Assembly (NCBI GenBank): GCA_013398175.1
Contig: VZRZ01001922.1
Location: 1,431,242 to 1,495,241 of the forward strand
Source of the DNA: Climacteris rufus
Lineage: Eukaryota > Chordata > Aves > Passeriformes > Climacteridae
Direction: 5' to 3'
DNA: 64,000 nt
The first letter of the stretch is position 1. The number at the start of each line of letters is the position of its first letter. Both the position numbers and the translations under genes were made by a program. Below are positions 54,101 to 64,000 of this stretch, one piece after another. The notes under the pieces are model-generated. The model was not told the origin of the DNA. It saw nothing but the letters and a program-made list of their open reading frames with translations, and searched no databases.

Positions 54101-57100
54101 ACAGCCATAAAAAATAGCAGTGAGACTGGAGACCAGTAATGGGTTTGGGACCTTTTCAAACTTGGGTCATTGGTTCAAATTCAGTCAGTCACCAGGTGCT
54201 GGAAGTCATTGCTGTCTGCAGGGCGTTTAATAGTCAGTGGGAAATGTGTGGAGAACTCTGTCTTTTCCATCAAAGCACTGTCCACAGGAGCTGGCACTAA
54301 TTGCCACCCCTGTTGGTGGTTTCAACGGTGAAACCAAAGATTCTGAGCTACCTTGTCAGTCAGTCCTTACATCATGGTAGCAAGCTAATCTGTTGGGACA
54401 CATTCTTAAATTTTGACCTATATACTTGTTTGAAGAAATGAATGATTTTTCGTGCTTCAAGCTGGGAAACTGGCTGTGAACATTGCATTTATTCCAGTCT
54501 CCTCTAAAAAACATAGAACAACAGTTTTCCAAAACCTTGTATTTTCCTTTGATGCAACAGAAAAATTCACTGATCCTCACCCACCCTGCTACCATGCCCA
54601 AGGAACTGTGAGAGTAACATAATTTTGTAGCTGCATAGGAGACTCATGGAACTAAATCCATAGCAGATCATGGAGTGCTTCATAGGACAGCAATCCTGGC
54701 AAGGAGGACTTTTAAGGAAAGCCTGTTGTGCAGGATCAGATGAGCATTTTGCACCCTGACTCTAGTAAAGAGGTCTCCAGTAATAAGATGGCCATCGTGT
54801 AATGGACAGTCTCTTACTTGAAGATTGTAGAATGAAATGCTTTTACAAACGCTATCTTAAGCATGTCACTTGCTCATCTAAATAGTTCTATTTGAAATAA
54901 CTTATTTGTATTATGGCTTAATCGTCTCCTGCTGTTTGACTTTTCTGAGGAGTGAGCTGCATCTTTTATATTTTCTTTGTTAGCATAGAAGTGCTGCAGT
55001 CAGTCAGCCCTAGGAAGGAGTGTTGCCCCTTAAGAGTTAATGCTCAGCCAGTCAGAGGGTGTTTGCATTTATAGTGCAAACATAAAGTTCAAACAGTGAA
55101 TTAAGAATATTGACTTCTCTAAAACACATGCTTCTCAAGCAGTTGAAGAGCGATCTATATTGCACACAAAGAACACTTCAAATAATTTCCAGTAAAAAAA
55201 AGTGTTTGTAGAACTTTTCATCTGTTTGCAGATTATTTGTGGCTAAATTAATAGAATATTCCTACGTTATTCAGTTATGGCAATGTGCACCTTAGAAATG
55301 CCTTGATAAGATGTGCTACAAAGACCAGCTATATTTAAAACAGAACAGAACCAGACTTGCCTGATCTGGTGGTACATCAGAGGTATATACCATGATTCAT
55401 GTTATTTGTAGTATAGTGGTTTCCAGGATCTGCATTTCTAGTAAAGGTAAGGTCATTTAAAAGAACACTTCTGTTGTAGAAGATTAAATGAGAAAGGTTA
55501 TCTCAAAGCTTCCTGAAGCTGATGAGAAGACTAAAAACCCCAGATGTTTAATAGAAAATTTCAGTGCTCTTTGGATGAGGCCAAATATTTTTTTTTTATT
55601 GCAGGATTGCATTTATTTATTAGAAAATACTTGTGATTGCCTTTCAGTGTTCTCTTGTCTTATAAAGTTTTTAAAAGAAAGCCTAGTTCTGATTTTTTAC
55701 AAATTAAATATGGGGGCAAAAAGAAAAGTCTTGCCAAAGACCACGAAGTATTCTGAGCCCTGAACTGTGTGGTAGCTGTACTTCCTCAAAGGTAGTGTTT
55801 GCTGCTGAGTCTCCTGTGCTGGTAGCCAGATCTTCTCTGAGTTATGGCTTTGGCTTCTACACACTCTTTTATGCATTTATTAGCCTTGTAGCATAGCTTG
55901 GTCCCAGAGATAAATTTGGGCAGTTGTCTGGTATTTAATGACGTTTTCTTCTTTTTTTTTTTCCTCTTCAGTCTCCCTCATTACAGGCAATGTTAAAATG
56001 CAACTGTGATAAATTTTATCTGATGACAATGTGCATGTCTGTTACCTGATTCATCTTATTTCATGGCTGAATCCCAAACACAGGAGAGAGGGAGGAAACT
56101 GAGGGATCATGGTGGCAAGTGGGATTTAGATGCTGGTAAAGATGATGAAGGATCAGCAAGACTAGCTCAAGCAGAGAAGTAAATAGCTAAAGAGTAACAA
56201 GTGTGCACAGGTGGAAAAACACCAGAACTGAAGATAAGAAAAATGCAAAATGACTGTCAGTGATTTAAGAATGAGTGTGTGAGACCAGCAAGAAAGCTGT
56301 TGTGTGCATGTCTCTAGAGCAGAGAGAGCTACACACAGGAACTGACATTGCGTACAGGAATTCACCCACCCAGTCACATCAGCAAAGTTAATTCAGTTGT
56401 CCCCTTTACCTTTCCTAAACCACTTCACAGAATACAAATACCTTTGCTGCTGCCACTGCTGAATGCTAAATAAATAAGTTAATCCTCTAATAAAATTTAG
56501 TCATGAAATAAATAGGTCAATCCATTTATTCTCTAACTAGAGTTCAGAAGGATAATGAGGTTTGTCTGGAGGCAGCACAGTGTCCTGGAAGCATATTGCT
56601 GTTTAGCCTGTTGATGATTGTGCTGTGCTTAACGCTAATTCATTTTAAGGCGTTCTTTTGTTTAGGCTTTAAAAAATTGGCCTAACAAAACACTGAAAAA
56701 CAGCATTTTGAGACACAAGCAAGCCCACCAACCAACAAAACTTCATGTCTTCTGCTCCTACGTAGTGTAAATACAAATTTCTTTGATCTTGGTCCTCTCT
56801 TGTTCTGTAAGTGCTCGCCTTGCCTCCTATCACCACTGCTTTACTACCTTTGTAATTTAGCTGTGGAAAGTCCTCCGTGTTCATGTCTTGTGTGCCATGA
56901 CAGTTCCATGTCTATTCAGCTGCACCATTAATTTTGTAGGTGGTTACACTTCTGAAGAGCATCTCTGAGCAGTCACAGTAGTACTTTCTGAATGATCAAT
57001 TGCAGTAACATTTTTGTTTCATATCCATCTTTCTCCCCAGGGCAAAATGTGTCAGTCTGTAAACCAGTGTATCAGGTACTTGCCACAGTGAGGAGAGGAG

Positions 57101-58312
57101 TCAAGGAGGTGGCCTGCCTTTAGCAGCAAAATGGCAAAGTGTAAGGGTATTCCTCCTTTTTGAGGATTTGTAATCTAACTCTTATGAGAGTGCAAGAGAG
57201 TCTTGTTTCTTTTGCCTTTTGTATTTTGGTAAAAGATGGTTTTGGGTAACAGCTGAGGTCTTGAAATGGAGGTATGTTCCTCTCTCTTTAGATGTGACTT
57301 GGTTGGTTCATTTAATGTCCTATTTCATAGTGTTACTTGATACAATTAAAAGCTTACCGGCCTTTTTTGAACATGTGCCGCCTTTCTGGGCAAGTAAATT
57401 AAATCCCTATGTGACATTTGCTTATGTGAGAATTAATCTATTATGAATTATGTTTTAAGACTCAGATGAAAAGTGCTACAGAAATGCAAAATATTTATTA
57501 TGTTTTTTATGAACAATTCTCTTGTCATGTATGCATATTCACTGCAAATTCATATTGGCATTTATTATCCAAAAATGTTCAGCCTTTTTGTTGTTATTGT
57601 TGTAGAATTGTAGAATTGATTTCAGTACAGCCTAGTTTTTGAAAGGCTTTATTTTTTGAACTGTAATATGCAAATCACAGCAGTAGCAGAATCTTCAACT
57701 TTTTTCCTTTAATTGAATTTAGCAATTACAGTGCCATGACACCTATGTGAACCACAATATGTTATTCATCTTTCTTATTGTTCTGAATTAGGGTGTTGTC
57801 TGGTATGGGTTATTTTGTCTGCTTCTTCTGCAGTGATTAATATAGTAGAGTTATAATCTCACTTATAAGCAAACTTTCAGGAAGGGTTATTGGATTTGAG
57901 GTGACTTATATGCAAGCAATTTCCCAACAGCCAAACGGGATGCTTGCAATTTATGCGTTGTCAAACCTTTATCATTTCATGGCCAGATTATTACTACATC
58001 TAATAGTTAGCTTTCTGGATTGTTGGGTTTTGTTTTTTCAGTTTTCTTTCCGTTTTAGGGGCAGTATCTGTGCTTCATTAACTACAGAGTAATTTTGTAG
58101 GAGGCTATATTTCTCAGATACTTTGTAATTGTCTTGTTATCGAGGCAGCACAAAGCAATCGCCTGTCACCATGAGTGTTCCAGGCATGGTGAGGTGTAAG
58201 CAGAGCTGACTGGAAAAAAATATCTGCTTTAATGAAAAAAACACAGATTTCTACTTTCAAACTTTATATCCTCACTGTGTGAGGAAGATTAAATTTTTAT
58301 ATTTATATCTTT

Positions 58313-58340
58313 TTTATATATATATGTATAAATACATAAG
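58313..58340. repeat. TA-rich microsatellite
   Basis: TATATATATA-type array with flanking T- and A-rich words, about 180 bp before the solo LTR. Confidence 0.8.
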
Positions 58341-58517
58341 CAGTACTAAGTTATAGTTTGCCACAAGTGTGTTTATTTCAACCTTTTAAACAAGTTCAGG
58401 AGGTAAATTAAAATGTCCCCAGGTAGTGGACCACCAGAATTCTGTCTTTAACTATTTTACCCAGTCAAAAAGTAGCAGTCTGGTGCTGGAAATTCTTCCT
58501 TTTGTCCAGTTACACAC

Positions 58518-59052
58518 TGTTGTGGTTTAAACCTGGTGGGCAGTAACCACCATAGAGCCACTCACCTCCCACCCCTGCAGTGGAATGGGGAGAGAATCAG
58601 AAGCATATAGTGAGAACTTGTAGGTTTTTAAAGGTGGTTTAATAGATAAAGCAAAAGTTGCATGTGCAAGCAAACTAAAATGATGGATTAATTCCCCCCT
58701 TCCCATGGGAAGGCAGGTTGTTCAGCCATGCCCGGGACAGCAGGGCTCTGCCACGTATAACAGTGACTTGGGCAGGCAAGCACCATTACACAGAATGACA
58801 TCCTCTTTCCTCCTTTTTCCCCCAGTTTCTCTTCCAGAATGTGAACTCATATGGTATGGAATGTCCCTTTGGTCAATTGAGGTCAGTGGTCCCAAATGTG
58901 TTTCCTCTCACTTTCCTGTGCATCCCCACTTGTTTCAGCAACAACTAAAACATGCCTCTGGTAGGGAGACTGTTTTTATCTCAAATCCAGAACATAGTCC
59001 CAAACAAGATTCTATCAAGAAATTTAACTCTATCCCAGTCAGAACCAGTACA
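58518..59052 (-). mobile_element. Solo LTR of a widespread avian endogenous retrovirus family (535 bp), likely ERVL-like
   Basis: The + strand begins TGTTGTGGTTTAAACC and ends CCAGTACA, the inverted form of a common avian LTR I recognise, so the retroviral sense strand is minus. Both flanks carry CACAC (58513-58517 and 59053-59057), a 5-bp target duplication as expected for ERVL or ERV1 types, though the flank is CA-rich and could match by chance. Against my recollection of the family it is shorter, with an internal deletion near 58930, and the usual TATA region (near 58815-58835 on the minus strand) looks mutated. No internal viral sequence is adjacent. An open frame inside it on the + strand is a chance frame, not a gene. 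Confidence 0.85.
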
Positions 59053-60437
59053 CACACATTTTCTATGTGGGATTTTCTTGTTCTCTCATTGCAGTAAGTG
59101 CTATGTGCATACGAGGAGTGATGTAGTCAGTAGGCTTGGTACTTTGTGAATGAAAGGACATGCTCAAAGAGGGAGAGGGTAAGTGTGGAGTAATTCTTTT
59201 GCTTATAGAAGATACAGATTGATTTTATTCATGACAGAAATACAGCAATTTTCTAGCCATAGAAGAATAAATGTTGCACTAAAAGTGTCTTTATTTTCTC
59301 ACTATATGAAGGTATAATTTCAACTGGACCATCATACTAAGGAGCTATGACAGGACGTTAGAGTGTTTTCCCCTCAAAATGACAGTTCTCTTATAATTGA
59401 GATCCCCCTAACTCTCACCTGGTATGCTGAGTGCTAAGACAGGAGAGATCTTCTAATCTATCTGAAATAATAACTGCAAAATTGAAGGAAGTGTCAGCAC
59501 CCATGAGAGGGTACGTCATTGACAAAATGGAAAGGCAGATATGATTTGATTTTTTTGAAGCAGCTGTCTAGGGAGGAAAGGTATTACATTAAAAGTATCT
59601 GAATTATAAAGGCCAACATTTACCAGCTCTGAAGGCGTTGTGGTGATCGTCATGAAATAAATAGCAGCTGCAAGTGTGTTTCTGACTGGGTCACTATCCA
59701 TGTGCCAGAAAGCCTCCATCATAAATTGATAGCCCTGCTGGAAGTCTAGAGGTCAAGCAACAAATTGCCGCTATTGTTTCTAAGAAGCCAAGATTATTTT
59801 GTATGCTATGGTGTAGGTGGTGCTAGCTTTACCCAGTACTTCAGACCCCTAGAAAATATGAAATATTTCAATTCTTTTGAACACTGTTATATTTCAGAAT
59901 GGTTTATGTTTCAATTGTTTATGAACCATGATCTTTGGTCAGCCTTCATCTCCCCCACACAAGGTATTAAAATCTGCAAGTAGCAGGCTGTTATCAAACA
60001 CTTGAACGCTAATATTCCAAGCAATAGCTTCAAGTTGTGTTTTCTGTATATTGCTCTCTTTTCAAGGATTGCAGACTGAAGTGTATAGGACAACAGAGGT
60101 TGTCTTTTATGGCTTTATATATCATTTTTCACCACCCTATTTGGGTCTTTGGTTTGGGTCTTTACACTTCATTTACCACAAAGTAGATGCTTTCACCTTA
60201 ATACAAGGTGGGATCTGATTTCCATCTAGTTGTAACAGATTAGTATTTCCTCAAAAGACCTTTTTAATGGCTTTGTGGGCTGTGTGGTGATGTAAAATGG
60301 TTACCAGGCTCTACTTGTATGCTGTTTCCTCTTCTGTTTAGAAGCATTCTGCAATTTGTATTTGAAACATTCAAAAGTAGAAATGCTTGTACAGTATTTT
60401 AAAGGAGGAAAGCATATGTACAATGTTATTCATGATT

Positions 60438-60807
60438 AGGCTCTGGGAGACCTTACAGCAGCCTCCCAGTACTTAAGAGGGCCCTACAGAACAGATGGGG
60501 AGTGACTTTTTCAGGTAAGGTAATGGTAGGATGAATGGTAATGGTTTTAAAGTGACAGGGCAGATGGAGATTACTTATTAGGAGGAAACTATGCCCTGTG
60601 AATGGGATGAGGCACTGGCACAGGTTGCCCAGAGAAGCTGTGGATGCCCCATCTCTGGGAGTGTTCAAGGCCTGGTTGACTGGGATTTTGAGCAACTTGG
60701 TCTAGTGGAAGGTGTGTGGGGGTTGTGAAGGTGTGGGGTTTGAAGAGGGATTGGAATTGGATGGTCTTGAAGGTCCCTTCCAACCCAAACCACTCTATGA
60801 TTCTGTG
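60438..60807 (+). mobile_element. CR1 LINE 3' end, 5'-truncated copy
   Basis: Begins with AGGCTCTGGGAGACC, runs through GCACAGGTTGCCCAGAGAAG (near 60616) and GGATGGTCTTGAAGGTCCC (near 60759), and ends CCAACCCAAACCACTCTATGATTCTGTG across 60780-60807. These are the hallmark 3' blocks of avian CR1. It looks less diverged than the copy at 43666-44087. There is no reverse-transcriptase open frame, only the terminal part. Confidence 0.93.
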
Positions 60808-63800
60808 CTAATTTGTTTCAGAGCCACCCTTAAAGCATTTGTGGATTTGCATTAGTTTCTTTGCAAAATCAATCTAATGTACCATGTTATTTTTACAAAT
60901 AATGCCTCCCATACTCGCTAGACTAGTGTCATACATGAAGCAGTAGTGAACGTTTTATTTACCATTCAGACTTGACACCAGCAACCATCCTTAAAGTACC
61001 TACAGCATGTGAAAACCTTTGTCTCAATGCTAGAAAGGGATCCCAGGTAAGAGTCACTTCAAAAAGAACTATTAGAATTAACTGGTTTTATTTAAACATC
61101 CTAAGTATGAGATCCAGTGCTCATACTGACTTCAGTTTTCTATGCAAATTGAAAAATTGTATGAAGACTCACTGACACATTTTTAAGTGTTTGGTTTGGA
61201 ATGGACCAGTGTCTAAAGGATAGCAAGAGATGGTCATTGCAAGTCAGCCCTGTAAATTTTGGCTTTTATATTGGGATGTTTCGTTCCTAGCAGAGGCTTT
61301 GAACATCAGGTATCTCAAATCACAAATGTTCAAAGACTCTACGTCTCATTTGTCTGTGCTTGAATGCTGAATTATAGCCTTAGAGAGAGGATGCTGGTTT
61401 CATGCTCCTCACCAGCATTCCTCTTGTCTCCATCTCCCTGTGTTCAGAGTTTCAGATCAGTGGATTTTCCTACTAGAATGCCAAAAGCTGAAAGTGACTG
61501 CTGTACCTTTCCTCCTGATGTGAGAATCGTGTTGCTACATGAATGATTACATTTAATGAGAAAGATGGCATTCCTCTGAACAACAGTAAATTCAGTAAAA
61601 TTCAGTAGTTGTTCAGTGCTGAAGGCCACCAAAAGAAGGCAGTTTTTCTGTTTCAGCAGTTCTGTTTGCTTCCTTTTACACATTTTACCTAAAGGAAAAA
61701 ACCTATCAGCCATATTTAGAACAAGGGCTGCAGCCATACTGAAACTTAACTAAGTACCCTGATAGCTCATCTTCAAAGATGGAAATGGTTTGAAAGCTTC
61801 CTCAGTCTACAGGTCTCTGCCATGTTCCCTTCAGGATCAGTTCCACATTTGTAATGTACAGAAAAGACATGTTGTTGCCTTTTTTTCGTTAAAAAACCCA
61901 ACCAGTTTAATAAAAAAGCCATTAAAACCTTGCCAGTTAGGATGAAAAATACTGCCTGCAGGAACTGTGAAAGTGCATGCTGTCAAATATGACATATATG
62001 CACAAACACCTATGGGCTTATTAGAGCCTCTGTAGTGATGTGCTGTCAGCAGTGTATTTCTGCTGCATATGACCTCGCAATATTTACTTTTATCTAAAAG
62101 GAAAAGAGGGAGGGAGCATTATTCAGTGAAGCTTGGGTATCTCCTGTAACCTTTATAGAGTCTCTGCCAACCACTTCACAACAGCCTATAGCACATTCAC
62201 TCCGTGTAGGACTCGGGTTATTGAAAAGCCATTGTGGTAAATCCTATGTGGCTGGATGTCACAAGAAATAGGAGAACTCTCTGTTTGCTCTTCACTGTTG
62301 TATTAGAGCTTACATGTCTGCTGCCTCCACTAGCTTGTTCCTGGGGGAGTTTATTTTCCATCCTTAAAAGAAGGCTTCTAGGCTGATTTAAGGCCAGGAG
62401 TGATGCTTTCAAAAAACACATGGGTCTGTTCAACCTTGGATCATTTGACAGGTGGTCATAAGGTTTTGTTTAAAGTCAAAGAAAGCTGGATCTTGTCTGT
62501 TTTTAAATAACATCCCTTGCCACAAGATTTGGCAGCCTTGTGCTAATCCCTCCAATTAGGAAAGGAAGGTATCATAGTCATGAAAAGAAAAGTGACCTGC
62601 AGGTGAAATGCAAACTGTGGGCAAATTATGTGAATGGCATAAAAGTGAAATAACAGGTAAGATCTTTCCTCTCTTAATAAAAAGGTGTTTTACAGTACAG
62701 GCTTTTAAAAGCAGCCTTATTAAAACTCAAGTCCTAAGCATCTTTCCTTGCTGTCCTATAGAACACCAGTGACCTTTGTGAATTTAAAGACAGCATGGGT
62801 GGTTTCCAGAAGTACCTTAAATTCATTCAGCTTACTTTTGGCTTTCATCAGTACCATGTTGCATAAAATACTGCACCAGTTACCATAATGCATCAGTTTG
62901 TGAAATGAGATGTTTTCACTAGTTCTTCACCAGCAGGAAAGTCATTTCTCAGCAGAGTGGGAAGTGGAGGGCAAGCATAGTTGTGTTAAGGCAAGCTGTT
63001 CTCACTCATGTGTCAGATCTCTTTGGGCTTCTGCATCACTTCTGTTCCTCTTGCACGTGCTATCTGATGTACCTGCTCACTTCAGAAGTAACATTCACTG
63101 TGGTTTTGCTCCACAGGGATAAGCACTGGGAGGCACTTAGGGCTTAGTGCAAGTAGAATGAGATGGCACTGAGGTCAAAATCCACTGTGCCTGCAGTACA
63201 GGAAGCACAAATGTTTCATTTACAGCAGCTTACACCCAAAAGTGTCTCAGTCTGGTACTGATAATGGTAATGGCTTTGTGGCAGGGACTCACTGAAACCA
63301 TCAGCTGGAATTATTCTGTTGGGCAGAGCCAGCTTCTAAACTCTTGAGTGTCATTCCGTGCTGTGTAAAATCCATGTTATGAGCCACAATCCATTTCCGA
63401 TTCACCCTGCCACTCATTCCTTTTTCTGTTATCTCCAGGCAAAAACCAGAGTAGAGAGATAGTCTTTTAATAAGACAGTAGTTCTTTCAGTCTACAGCTA
63501 AAAAAAAACCAAACAAAATGGGCTTCCTCATTTATACTGTATCTTATGGAAGTGAAAAGAGCATAGCATAATTGTAACCAAGATAAATACACAAGTCATA
63601 ACCTTTCTAGCATAACTATGCCTGTTTCTAGAAAATTAGAATGTCAATGAGCTAAAGGTAATTTGTTCAGGATGCCAACAGAATGATAAGTCTGACTACT
63701 TGGTTATTTTTTTCTCATTAGATGGTTTCAGTAAGGCTGAAAAGTGAATATAGTTGGTCAGAAGGGCTTTGTACATCTTTGCAGATACACCTCAACCACC

Positions 63801-64000
63801 CCCCTTTCCCTTGACAATAATGTATGTGACTTCCTCAGTTTGATTTTTGAGGCAGAAATGCTTGGTTAAGGCTGTGATGACATTTCAGAGACATTTAAGC
63901 ATTCCTTTTGGAAGAAGAAAACTCATATCAGGGTATCATGGTTAGTTCTGAATTTCATGTAACATTTCCCTGTTACAGTTAGGCTTTGTGCTGTTGAAAT

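Larger units (their letters stand above)
24080..64000 (+). other. ALK: 5' part of the large ALK intron downstream of the exon (intron 3 by human numbering)
   Basis: Starts with the donor GTAAGA at 24080 and runs off the right edge; I found no candidate for the next ALK exon, so at least 39.9 kb of this intron is present. 24204-34199 holds nothing notable except an A16 run at 30038-30053. 34525-37310 shows nothing. 37316-37605 is a T/G-rich tract broken by an assembly gap. 37606-43665 is AT-rich, with an A-rich stretch at 38670-38704. 44088-48892 and 49207-58512 are mostly unremarkable apart from simple repeats and one old LINE-like scrap. 59058-60437 and 60808-64000 show nothing I can name. 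The transposon copies are listed separately. All open frames are short and lack family signatures. Confidence 0.85.

Noticed and set aside
58705..59097. 130-codon open frame on the + strand
   Set aside because: It lies almost fully within the solo LTR and runs antisense to the element.
61577..61616. Small inverted repeat GAACAAC...GTTGTTC around ATTCAGTAAAATTCAGTA
   Set aside because: Arms of only seven bases; this is expected by chance in 64 kb.

Overview
The window looks like one piece of a bird nuclear genome. It is AT-rich and almost free of protein-coding sequence. It carries CR1 LINE copies with typical avian 3' ends and solo LTRs of avian endogenous retroviruses. The LTR families suggest a songbird or other modern bird, but I cannot fix the species from sequence alone.

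One coding segment is well supported: an internal exon at 23915-24079 on the + strand. It has a clean branch point, acceptor and donor, is 165 nt long and has phase-1 introns on both sides. Its translation matches the start of the first MAM domain of the receptor tyrosine kinase ALK. In human ALK the corresponding exon is exon 3, which lies between very large introns. The rest of the window is therefore best read as the 3' part of intron 2 (1-23914) and the 5' part of intron 3 (24080-64000). I found no neighbouring ALK exon.

The left intron holds short simple repeats, a recent 106-bp tandem duplication (8394-8597) and two GC-richer blocks (about 12830-12990 and 17700-18650) whose origin I cannot assign.

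The right intron starts with an A/C-rich tract 50 nt past the donor. It then carries a solo LTR (34200-34524), an assembly gap between C runs (37424-37504), a CR1 copy with an internal A26 run (43666-44087), a second, more decayed LTR of the same family (48893-49206), an old LINE-like scrap (about 51055-51112), a different solo LTR with a 5-bp target duplication (58518-59052) and a CR1 3' end (60438-60807). Several AT-rich stretches with clustered homeodomain-type motifs could be conserved non-coding elements, but showing that needs an alignment.

I see no operon, CRISPR array, tRNA, rRNA or other complete gene, and no convincing sign of a new biological system. The most useful points are the ALK exon, the pair of LTRs of different apparent age and the suspect assembly gap.
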